Shown here: piece by piece, positions 1 to 5,226 of the stretch
Numbering within the stretch: position 1 is the first letter of the stretch
Layout of the letters: every line of letters begins with the position of its first letter
Assembly: GCA_027068725.1 (NCBI GenBank)
Contig: JAMOMD010000420.1
Location: forward strand, 1-5,634
Length of the DNA stretch: 5,634 nt
Direction of reading: 5' to 3'
Source of the DNA: Thermoproteales archaeon
GTDB lineage: Archaea; Thermoproteota; Thermoprotei; Thermoproteales; Thermocladiaceae
Made by a program: the position numbers and the translations under genes
Notes under the pieces: model-generated
Database searches by the model: none
The model's input: only the letters and a program-made list of their open reading frames with translations
What the model was told of the DNA's origin: nothing

Positions 1-486
1 CTCTATACTTACGTCAAGTGTCTCGGTAGCGTCTAGAAGCTTTGGAAGATATATGTATAACACGCCATCTTTCAGGTATGCTCTTACCTCACTTATCTTT
101 ATCTTACATGGGAGCGAGACCTTTCTATATAATCTAAAGTTTGCCATACGCTCTGCCTTCAGGACCTTACCACTATTTCCACCTACTGGTGATGCCGATA
201 TCTCGACACTGTCAATCGTCACGCGTACCTTGATGTTCTCCTTTGGTATTCCAGGCATGTCTACCATTAGCACAATTCTGTCACCTTCATCGTACATGTC
301 GATTGGAGGCTCACGAACAACTGATCTTCCGTGTGTTGGAGCAATTTTACTCAGTGCCTCTCTTATTGCATTTTCAGTAACTACAAGATCCTGAGCTACT
401 GCCTGCACAGACGGTGTCTGAAGCTCTACTACTCCCTGTGTTGATACTCCAGACGTTAGTGTCTTTGTTAGCTCGAGATAGCTCAT
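1..486 (-). CDS. hsp20: Small heat-shock protein, Hsp20/alpha-crystallin family (3' end outside window)
   Basis: Reading the minus strand from the ATG at 486-484 gives 162 codons without a stop up to the window edge. Residues ~1-57 form a variable N-terminal arm. Residues ~60-149 are an alpha-crystallin domain: PPIDMYDEGD at 60-69, then DMPGIPKENIKV at 76-87, and the family signature A-x-x-x-x-G-V-L at A136-L143 followed by YIYLPK. V159-S-I161 fits the C-terminal V/I-x-I motif that docks between subunits, so only a few residues are probably missing. Proteins of this family form large oligomers in the cytoplasm that hold unfolding proteins without using ATP. The start is the only option: an in-frame TGA lies six codons upstream with no ATG, GTG or TTG between. 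A TATA-like box about 24 nt upstream suggests a leaderless transcript. The family assignment is firm; heat induction is inferred from the family. Confidence 0.93.
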   Translation of the reverse strand, partial: MSYLELTKTLTSGVSTQGVVELQTPSVQAVAQDLVVTENAIREALSKIAPTHGRSVVREPPIDMYDEGDRIVLMVDMPGIPKENIKVRVTIDSVEISASPVGGNSGKVLKAERMANFRLYRKVSLPCKIKISEVRAYLKDGVLYIYLPKLLDATETLDVSIE

Positions 487-503
487 CGATTGTTCGTAAT
501 CTC

Positions 504-515
504 ATTATAGTAAAA
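504..515 (-). promoter_or_regulatory. Core promoter (TATA-like box) of hsp20
   Basis: On the minus strand this reads TTTTACTATAAT. Its centre is about 24 nt before the hsp20 ATG, close to the usual ~26 nt between an archaeal TATA box and the transcription start, so initiation is expected at or next to the start codon. No Shine-Dalgarno sequence is visible, which agrees with leaderless initiation. This is a prediction from sequence and spacing only. Confidence 0.55.
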
Positions 516-527
516 TTGCGCTCTACT

Positions 528-552
528 TATGTAGGACATACTACAGGAGTAT
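528..552. promoter_or_regulatory. Two adjoining palindromes upstream of hsp20, candidate operator
   Basis: TATGT-AGG-ACATA (528-540) is followed, sharing three bases, by ATACT-ACAGG-AGTAT (538-552). Each has perfect 5-bp arms. They lie just upstream of the hsp20 TATA-like box as seen in the direction of transcription, where archaeal activators or regulators often bind. Arms of this length can arise by chance, so a regulatory role is inference. Confidence 0.35.
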
Positions 553-560
553 TATTGAGT

Positions 561-580
561 CAAAGAAAGTCAGGAAAAGT
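561..580 (-). terminator. Possible T-rich terminator tract between tRNA-Arg and hsp20
   Basis: On the minus strand this stretch is pyrimidine-rich with short T runs (ACTTTTCCTGACTTTCTTTG). It is the only T-rich stretch on that strand between the tRNA and the hsp20 promoter, so it is the best candidate for ending the tRNA transcript. Archaeal termination depends on T-rich non-template DNA and needs no hairpin. The runs are short and interrupted, so the call is weak. Confidence 0.25.
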
Positions 581-628
581 AGGAGCATTCGGTAAGGGGG
601 ACCCTATCATCATTCTAGCAAGTCAGTG

Positions 629-687
629 ATCCCCACTCACCACATCCAGTATAGTAATTTGTTAGGGCTAGTTAAAGTTGTGGGGAT
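629..687. repeat. 8-bp inverted repeat in the tRNA-hsp20 spacer
   Basis: ATCCCCAC at 629-636 is the exact reverse complement of GTGGGGAT at 680-687, with 43 nt between. If the tRNA-Arg transcript runs on past its 3' end, this would form a stem in the trailer. No function is known, and the intervening sequence contains no convincing gene. Confidence 0.45.
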
Positions 688-710
688 GAACCCTGTTTTT
701 TGTTTTTGCC

Positions 711-788
711 TGGCGGCCCCGCCGGGATTTGAACCCGGGACCTACGGCTTAGAAGGCCGCCGCTCTATCCAGGCTGAGCTACGGGGCC
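711..788 (-). tRNA. tRNA-Arg (anticodon TCT), CCA encoded, no intron
   Basis: The full cloverleaf can be folded by eye on the minus strand. The acceptor stem GGCCCCG/CGGGGCC, D stem GCTC/GAGC, anticodon stem GCGGC/GCCGT (one G-T pair) and T stem CCGGG/CCCGG with loop TTCAAAT are all present. The anticodon loop is CTTCTAA, with the TCT anticodon at 753-751, which reads AGA and AGG. The discriminator base is G, followed by an encoded CCA at 713-711. The body without CCA is 75 nt, the extra two bases being in the D loop, and there is no intron at 37/38. Nearly every stem pair is G-C, as expected in a hyperthermophile. AGA and AGG are the main arginine codons in the neighbouring phosphoribosyltransferase gene. 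Confidence 0.97.
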
Positions 789-824
789 GCAGCCGACCCT
801 CGAAACAACAGCCCACACAAAGCC

Positions 825-832
825 TTAATAAA
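825..832 (-). promoter_or_regulatory. TATA-like box of tRNA-Arg
   Basis: On the minus strand this reads TTTATTAA, preceded by AAATG. Its centre is about 40 nt upstream of the mature tRNA 5' end, which would give a leader of roughly 14 nt to be removed by RNase P. It is the only A/T-rich box upstream of the tRNA at a suitable distance. Confidence 0.5.
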
Positions 833-868
833 CATTTCTCTGCGACAGGGAGACTAAGGCAAATAATG

Positions 869-877
869 TTTTATATT
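869..877 (+). promoter_or_regulatory. TATA-like box of the phosphoribosyltransferase operon
   Basis: TTTTATATT is preceded by AATAATG. Its centre is about 25 nt before the ATG at 898, so the transcript should start at or beside the start codon (leaderless). A run of six G (880-885) lies between the box and the start. The 109-bp spacer (789-897) thus carries back-to-back promoters for this operon and the tRNA. Confidence 0.6.
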
Positions 878-897
878 GTGGGGGGTCTCAGTGCCTC

Positions 898-1524
898 ATG
901 CAGTCTAAGCTACGTGTCCTTACACTGACGTGGGAAGACATAACATCTCACGTAGCAATACTGGCAGACAAGATAAGACAGTCAGGATGGAGACCGGACG
1001 TCCTAGTAGCAATAGCTAGAGGAGGACTAGTACCAGCAATGCTGCTCAGTGACTTTCTAGATGTTAAAGATATACTGACTATACAGCTAGAGCACTGGCC
1101 AGCTCCTGGAAAAGTAGAAGAGGAGGTCAGGCTCAGGTATGGACTACCTGACGTCGATCTTAGTGGAAAGAAGGTGCTCATAGTAGACGATGTTGCTGAT
1201 ACAGGTGACACACTGAAGTTTGCGCTCGAGTACTTGAAGAGCAAGTACACGAACATTGACGTTAAGACAGCTGCACTGCACGTGAAGAAGAACAAGACAA
1301 AGTTCATTCCAGACTTCTGGAGTGTAGAGGTAGATCCAAGCCTCTGGATTGTCTATCCCTGGAACTATGTTGAAGATCTAACCAGCCTCATCAGGAAGGT
1401 TCAATGTGAAGGAGAGAACGTTGTCCAGATAATGGAGAAACTAGAGAAAGAGCTTGGTGTAGAGCTGTCCAAGGTATCAACATTATGTATTAAAGAAGCC
1501 CTACGTAGGGTCTCTACTCGGTAG
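898..1524 (+). CDS. Purine-type phosphoribosyltransferase (COG2236-like)
   Basis: This 208-residue protein is a type I phosphoribosyltransferase. The PRPP-binding loop VLIVDDVADTGDTL is at 93-106 with the paired acidic residues D97/D98. An earlier strand-loop, VAIARGGLVPA (37-47), fits the pyrophosphate-binding loop. W150 and the YPW motif at 153-155 form the C-terminal part of the base pocket as in archaeal hypoxanthine/xanthine-type enzymes. Residues ~160-208 are a charged helical tail. The likely reaction is salvage of a purine base with PRPP to give the nucleotide and pyrophosphate in the cytoplasm; hypoxanthine, xanthine or guanine cannot be told apart from sequence. The ATG lies about 25 nt from a TATA-like box, and no earlier start in frame is plausible. 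The next gene starts 2 nt after the stop and is probably co-transcribed. Confidence 0.87.
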   Translation: MQSKLRVLTLTWEDITSHVAILADKIRQSGWRPDVLVAIARGGLVPAMLLSDFLDVKDILTIQLEHWPAPGKVEEEVRLRYGLPDVDLSGKKVLIVDDVADTGDTLKFALEYLKSKYTNIDVKTAALHVKKNKTKFIPDFWSVEVDPSLWIVYPWNYVEDLTSLIRKVQCEGENVVQIMEKLEKELGVELSKVSTLCIKEALRRVSTR

Positions 1525-1526
1525 AA

Positions 1527-2048
1527 ATGCGCATTATAAAACCTGCAAAGTCACTATACCGAGTCTGGCTATATCTTCTAGTAACATTCTTAGTAATATA
1601 CTCATCAAGTCTCTTAGCAGGTTTTGGAATAGTTGCATCACAGTCAGTAGTTAAGAAAATATGTTCACTACCAACTAACCCAACACAGTACTTCATCATG
1701 CAACTAATGCCACTTCTATATCTAGTTCCAATAATTGGACAAGCAAGCTTAACAGCAGACATTGCAGAGTCTGCAATATGTGTAACATCTACACTACCTC
1801 ACGCACCCATAACTACTGCAGCAAAGATAGTCAATATACTATTCATAGCATTCCTATTTGCAGTTCCTTCAGCAGACGTTGTACTAATGGTAGCAACCGC
1901 CCTGCTTTACCTTCAGTACAGGAAAAACTCAGATATTAAACCTAGAATATATCAGCTACTTAGAGATAGTACATCAATGTATCTACAACATAGCGCGATC
2001 GTGATAGTGATACTTCTACTACTTGCAATGTTATCAATATTTGCCTAG
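1527..2048 (+). CDS. Small multi-pass membrane protein of unknown function
   Basis: I do not recognise this 173-residue protein. It begins with a basic stretch (RIIKPAK) and has hydrophobic segments at ~13-37, ~56-75, ~100-130 (long enough for one bent or two short helices) and ~156-172, so four or five membrane passes are likely. The loop at ~132-147 is basic and would face the cytoplasm. There is no signal peptidase site, metal-binding cluster or transporter signature that I can see. Two cysteines (C46, C85) lie in loops. The ATG follows the upstream stop by 2 nt, so it should be expressed with the phosphoribosyltransferase; uptake or handling of a purine base is a guess from context only. 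The coding sequence looks more A+T-rich than its neighbours, partly because of many ATA and CTA codons. The reading frame is very likely real because of the regular membrane pattern and the operon spacing. Confidence 0.75.
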   Translation: MRIIKPAKSLYRVWLYLLVTFLVIYSSSLLAGFGIVASQSVVKKICSLPTNPTQYFIMQLMPLLYLVPIIGQASLTADIAESAICVTSTLPHAPITTAAKIVNILFIAFLFAVPSADVVLMVATALLYLQYRKNSDIKPRIYQLLRDSTSMYLQHSAIVIVILLLLAMLSIFA

Positions 2049-2100
2049 TCTCAGAAGCTACTTCAAAGTACTCATTAGTCCAATAAGAACCTTCTGAGGT
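2048..2100. repeat. Inverted repeat at the convergent gene junction, possible two-way terminator
   Basis: CTCAGAAG (2050-2057) and CTTCTGAG (2091-2098) are exact reverse complements, extendable by two G-U pairs in RNA. A small hairpin, TACTT-CA-AAGTA (2059-2070), lies between them. The repeat covers the 9-bp gap between the two converging stop codons and the last codons of nucS. Neither strand has a long T run here. A role in ending or stabilising both transcripts is inference. Confidence 0.4.
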
Positions 2101-2855
2101 ATTCTAACAAACTTGAAGCCATACTCTCTCAGATATCTAAATGCTGAGCTCGATATGTCCTGAGCAACAAGTATCCCCCTGACGTTTCGTCCAGTTGTCT
2201 TCTGCATATGCTCAACATATCTCTTAAGCTGATGAACAGCTTCAGGTCCTGCTTGTCCTCTCTTAACCTCAATAACTACTAGGTTACCATCCTTATCTTC
2301 GCAGAGTAGGTCTATTGAACCTACGTTTGTTTCAAATTCTCTAGATATTAATTTAAGTCCAGGCTCGACAAAGTCCAGGTTCTTTACGAGGAAATCTACG
2401 ATATCTTTCTCGCTTCCAATTACCTTATAGTTCTCTGTGACACCGAGCTTGAATAGTCCTAGGAAGTACAGTGATGGAATTTCTATTTTAACAACTTCGT
2501 AAGGATTAGTTCTAACGGACTTTAGTACAAGTATACCATTGTCTACCTGTGCGTAAAGTGTCGCCTTTGGTGGCTGCCATATGACTGGCTCTCTCTTGGT
2601 TGCTTCATGTATCAGTAGTGCACCATCTGGTTTCAGAATGACTAGCCTTGGCGCAAGCTCGAGATCTGACTTTGCTCTACCTTCGTAGTGAGCACGCAGA
2701 TTTCCATATAGTACAATGACAAATCTCGATCTGTGCCTGTTTATGAGAGAGCATGCGTCTTCAGGAGATGGTTCTACAAGAACTATGAAGTTGTCCTGCT
2801 GTACATGTTCTTGCTTAGGCTGTTCTGTAGTCAAGTAGCTAAGAATGTCACTCAT
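2058..2855 (-). CDS. nucS: Endonuclease NucS/EndoMS, mismatch-directed
   Basis: This 265-residue protein matches the NucS family in both halves. The N-terminal DNA-binding domain shows YGNLRAHYEGRA (50-61), LVILKPDGALLIHE (71-84) and the conserved W93 in IWQPP. The C-terminal RecB-like nuclease domain has GSIDLL (179-184), IEVKRG (195-200) and QLKRY (209-213), giving catalytic D182, E196 and K198 plus Q209. In archaea the enzyme cuts both strands at mismatches and works with the PCNA sliding clamp, standing in for MutS/MutL. The C-terminal tail contains QKVLIGLM (254-261), a degenerate PCNA-type motif lacking the aromatic pair. The length is slightly above the usual ~250, owing to a longer N-terminus. 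It is the last gene of the minus-strand operon, 40 nt after folE, and a TATA-like box in that gap suggests an additional promoter. Confidence 0.93.
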   Translation of the reverse strand: MSDILSYLTTEQPKQEHVQQDNFIVLVEPSPEDACSLINRHRSRFVIVLYGNLRAHYEGRAKSDLELAPRLVILKPDGALLIHEATKREPVIWQPPKATLYAQVDNGILVLKSVRTNPYEVVKIEIPSLYFLGLFKLGVTENYKVIGSEKDIVDFLVKNLDFVEPGLKLISREFETNVGSIDLLCEDKDGNLVVIEVKRGQAGPEAVHQLKRYVEHMQKTTGRNVRGILVAQDISSSAFRYLREYGFKFVRIPQKVLIGLMSTLK

Positions 2856-2880
2856 CTAGAAGAACTAGACGTAGTCTTGA

Positions 2881-2888
2881 TTGATAAA
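2881..2888 (-). promoter_or_regulatory. Possible internal promoter of nucS
   Basis: On the minus strand the folE-nucS gap contains TTTATCAA, centred about 30 nt before the nucS ATG. Transcription from it would start within a few nt of the start codon. No Shine-Dalgarno sequence precedes nucS, which favours a separate near-leaderless transcript, though the gene may also be read from the upstream operon. Confidence 0.35.
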
Positions 2889-2895
2889 GGTAAGA

Positions 2896-3474
2896 CTAAA
2901 TACGTGGATATTTACAACGTGCAAGTCTTCTGAGCGATGTTATATCCTCATCAGGTTCTCCTGACACAGCCTCTGTGACAAGAATGGACGACCTAGACTT
3001 TACTCCTCTCAAGAAGACACACATGTGAAGTGCCGCAATTCTACAGTACACAAATTTTGCACATATCTTATCACACAGGAAATTTGCGAGTTCCTGCGTG
3101 AACCTCTCCTGAAGTATTGGTCTAAGAGCATACCACTGGACTAGTCTTATGACCTTGCTCAGCCCCGGTACCTTGTTCTCTCTTGGTCTGTACACGACTG
3201 ACACGTAGCCTACAATAGGTAGCAGATGATGCTCACATAAGCTTAGAAACTCTATGTTACGTATCACGACAAGGTTTCTCGAAGAATCCTTAGGAACGGT
3301 GAAGAACTTCACATCAGGAGGCTCTGTTCTCAGACTCTTAGTAAGCTCAAGAAGCGCCTGTGCAACTCTTCTAGGCGTCTCTACTAGTCCCTCTCTGTCA
3401 GGATCCTCTCCTAAGAGGCGAAGTATTTCTCGGACATGTCTCTCTATTTCTCGTGCTCGGTCAAGTTCGCTCAT
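2896..3474 (-). CDS. folE: GTP cyclohydrolase I (type IA)
   Basis: This 192-residue protein carries the full GTP cyclohydrolase I signature. It opens with the helix LLGEDPDREGLVETPRRVA (20-38). SLCEHHLLP (78-86) supplies zinc ligands C80 and H83 and catalytic H82. GLSK (104-107) with R110, QERFT (122-126) and LHMCVFLRG (149-157) supply H150, zinc ligand C152 and R156, matching the GTP-binding and catalytic residues of the E. coli enzyme. It converts GTP to dihydroneopterin triphosphate plus formate in the cytoplasm. In archaea that product feeds pterin-type cofactors and the 7-deazaguanine route to archaeosine in tRNA; which applies here cannot be seen. Many archaea use the unrelated MptA instead. 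Its ATG overlaps the tatC stop (ATGA), so translation is probably coupled. The usual Q in the R-P-x-x-Q-E-R segment is I120, a mild change. Confidence 0.94.
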   Translation of the reverse strand: MSELDRAREIERHVREILRLLGEDPDREGLVETPRRVAQALLELTKSLRTEPPDVKFFTVPKDSSRNLVVIRNIEFLSLCEHHLLPIVGYVSVVYRPRENKVPGLSKVIRLVQWYALRPILQERFTQELANFLCDKICAKFVYCRIAALHMCVFLRGVKSRSSILVTEAVSGEPDEDITSLRRLARCKYPRI

Positions 3475-4316
3475 TCACTTGCCGACCCTTCTAGTTCTCT
3501 ATAACGCTTTTCTACATACTTCTTGTAAACTTTCTTCGAGACTATTATACCAACCTCGTATAGCATTATGAAAGTGCCTATCCATATCAGAGAGCTTAGC
3601 AGAGTTGGGTCTGGGTTGAATATGCACACTAGGATCATCACTATCGCATAGACTATTGGTCGGTACTCAGCGTAGGACTGAGGCTTAGCAACTTCTAGAT
3701 GTGTGAGTATTGTCATTATGACAGGAGTCTCGAATATTATTGCGGAGAATATCATTGCTCCCATTAGCTCGTTCATTATTGTTCTAGCGAGTATTAGCAT
3801 GCTTAGACCAAGCATGGGAGTCAGGATTAGGTAAAGTCTGATCAGTGCATGGAATATTATAATGTAGCCAAATGCTAGTCCTACAAAGAAGAGAACAACA
3901 CTTGAGGAGAAGTATGCTCTGAATATGTTTCGCTCATGTCTGTACAAGCCTCTTTTAACGAATTGGTAGAGCTCTATGCAGAGTACGGGAATGGCTAGAA
4001 GAAGGCCGAGAACAACGCAGATGTTGAATATGACCTCTAGTGGCGTCAGGAGACCTAACGTCACTATCTTGACCTTTTCTGGAAGTGCCTTAACTATGAG
4101 ATCCTGAAATATGAGTGCAGCAATTGGCTTGTACTCCGACAGGAATATTGCTCTGAATAGGTTCGTGTTGCTGCTTGGTGCTGGCATCCAGCCAAGTATG
4201 AAGCCTATGACAAATGCTATGACTACTCGAATGAAGCGTCGTCTAAGCTCTTGTAGATGAGCAGTAAGTGGCTCAGGTCTGTCCTCTGTACTTACGCTAC
4301 TGTCGCTCTGTCTCAT
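3471..4316 (-). CDS. tatC: Sec-independent (twin-arginine) translocase subunit TatC
   Basis: This 281-residue protein has the TatC layout. A cytoplasmic N-terminus bears HLQELRRRF (20-28), whose E23 helps bind the twin-arginine signal peptide. Hydrophobic segments lie at ~28-44, ~93-114, ~136-156, ~180-205, ~221-233 and ~239-258. The loop FVKRGLYRHERN (119-130) contains E128, matching the second conserved glutamate of the signal-peptide site, and FETP (195-198) supplies the conserved membrane glutamate E196. NPDPT (234-238) corresponds to the family's T-P-P-D region, and LYE (252-254) is also typical. A charged tail follows (~260-281). TatC recognises folded proteins with RR signals and, with TatA, exports them. 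No tatA is visible in the window. The gene overlaps the upstream chelatase by one base (TAATG) and folE by four. A basic/acidic N-terminal extension of ~16 residues precedes the core. Confidence 0.93.
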   Translation of the reverse strand: MRQSDSSVSTEDRPEPLTAHLQELRRRFIRVVIAFVIGFILGWMPAPSSNTNLFRAIFLSEYKPIAALIFQDLIVKALPEKVKIVTLGLLTPLEVIFNICVVLGLLLAIPVLCIELYQFVKRGLYRHERNIFRAYFSSSVVLFFVGLAFGYIIIFHALIRLYLILTPMLGLSMLILARTIMNELMGAMIFSAIIFETPVIMTILTHLEVAKPQSYAEYRPIVYAIVMILVCIFNPDPTLLSSLIWIGTFIMLYEVGIIVSKKVYKKYVEKRYRELEGSASE

Positions 4317-5161
4317 TACGAGAGACTAGTACTTGCTAGACGCATTAATGTGTTCAGTACAGACCCAGCAACATGTACTCCACCTCTGTAACTTGACGAT
4401 ACTATTACAGGAACGTCTAAGCTCAGCAACTTTCGCTTAAGCTGAACCTCTTCCTCAGTCTTGCAGGGAGGTGTTGCAATTACGAGATTTGGCCTAATGC
4501 CATCCTCGACAAGAGCAAGCACACGTTCTACGGCTCTAACCTTGCTCGATATTACGACTAGACTCTCAGGAGGGAAGGAGAAGCTCTCCACGTTCTCCTC
4601 CATTAGGACTCTTGTGCCAGGTCTGAGATATTTCGTGTCTATGAAGGTGACTATCCTGAGGTCATCAACAACAAGATCACGACAGCGAGATGCGACCTCT
4701 GTTAACTGTGATAGTTCTCTATTTGACTCGAGCTCGAGCATTAGCTCAACATCTCCTGTTGATGATAGTATTGGGAGAATATCGTACTTTTCCTGAAAGG
4801 GCAAGCATTTACGTAGAATCTGTGCAGCAATACTAGTGACAATCTCAGGTTGTTCTAAGAGAGGTGGTAAAACGTCTATCCTCCTACCTGTCCGGCCACT
4901 AATTTCTTCACATATCTTCACTATGTCCCTGTAGTGCTGCCCATGACGAACAAGTAGTGGACATACAAGTACCTGATCTGAGTATGTTACAGAATCCTGA
5001 ATTACTCGCCTAACCTCGTCTAAGTCTCGCAGCTCGACAACCTTGACATCCACGTCCTGAATAGCCTTGCTAAGCAGCGTGTAGAATCGTTCTCTCACAG
5101 TATCTAGAAGAGATTCACCACTATTCGTCTGATGTAGAATTAGTATAACGCTAACTTGCAT
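4316..5161 (-). CDS. CbiX-like sirohydrochlorin chelatase fused to a degraded CbiC-like domain
   Basis: Residues 1-~120 resemble the short archaeal chelatase CbiX-S. A strand ends in H10 (ILILHQTNSGES), and CPLLVRHGQHYRDI (67-80) places H76 where the family has its second metal-handling histidine. PPLLEQPEIV (99-108) is also typical. Such enzymes insert Co, Fe or Ni into sirohydrochlorin. Residues ~126-276 follow the CbiC/CobH (precorrin-8 methylmutase) pattern: LSSTGDVELM (132-141) for the I-H-x-T-G-D motif, ALVEDGIRPNLVIATPP (216-232), and VPVIVSSSYRGGVHVAG (250-266) for the V-P-x-I...R-G-G-S-x-V-A region, then LNTLM. The expected catalytic histidine is S133, and the N-A-P-T-A segment is replaced by SSKVRA (205-210), so mutase activity is doubtful. 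The start is fixed by an in-frame TAA six codons upstream with no other start. It is the first gene of the operon and overlaps tatC by 1 nt. The CbiX part is fairly secure; the CbiC relationship is my inference from motif order. Confidence 0.72.
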   Translation of the reverse strand: MQVSVILILHQTNSGESLLDTVRERFYTLLSKAIQDVDVKVVELRDLDEVRRVIQDSVTYSDQVLVCPLLVRHGQHYRDIVKICEEISGRTGRRIDVLPPLLEQPEIVTSIAAQILRKCLPFQEKYDILPILSSTGDVELMLELESNRELSQLTEVASRCRDLVVDDLRIVTFIDTKYLRPGTRVLMEENVESFSFPPESLVVISSKVRAVERVLALVEDGIRPNLVIATPPCKTEEEVQLKRKLLSLDVPVIVSSSYRGGVHVAGSVLNTLMRLASTSLS

Positions 5162-5190
5162 AGCCTCATCATGGCGTTACTACAATTAGA

Positions 5191-5196
5191 TTTAAA
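5191..5196. promoter_or_regulatory. Shared palindromic TATA box for divergent operons
   Basis: TTTAAA is its own reverse complement and lies midway between the two divergent start codons, its centre about 32 nt from the chelatase ATG (5161, minus) and about 33 nt from the dehydrogenase GTG (5227, plus). The usual ~26 nt spacing would give leaders of about 6-7 nt on each side. On the minus strand the context is TCATGTTTAAATC, similar to the tRNA promoter. No other good box is seen in the 65-bp spacer. Confidence 0.5.
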
Positions 5197-5226
5197 CATG
5201 ACTAAAAACATGCTCAGAAGACAGAC

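Noticed and set aside
53..394. Plus-strand open frame of 113 codons.
   Set aside because: It is antisense to the hsp20 frame, whose protein has clear family motifs; the plus-strand product has none.
570..620. Possible C/D box guide RNA on the minus strand (ATGATGA at 613-607 and CTGA about 33 nt later).
   Set aside because: The spacing does not fit an archaeal C/D RNA, there is no acceptable D' and C' pair between, and the flanks cannot form a terminal stem.
414..629. Plus-strand open frame of 71 codons partly outside hsp20.
   Set aside because: Half of it is antisense to hsp20, the product is low in complexity, and no promoter or ribosome site precedes it.
694..708. T-rich tract (T6-G-T5) on the plus strand resembling an archaeal terminator.
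   Set aside because: No plus-strand gene lies upstream to be terminated; the genes on both sides are on the minus strand, where the tract is A-rich.
626..928. Plus-strand open frame crossing the tRNA.
   Set aside because: It runs antisense through the tRNA gene and encodes the familiar spurious PPGFEPGT-type peptide produced by tRNA complements.
948..1307. Minus-strand open frame of 119 codons.
   Set aside because: It mirrors the phosphoribosyltransferase gene and its product is Ser/Thr-rich without motifs.
2733..2933. Plus-strand open frame across the nucS start and the nucS-folE gap.
   Set aside because: It is antisense to the conserved N-terminus of nucS and has no promoter or recognisable product.
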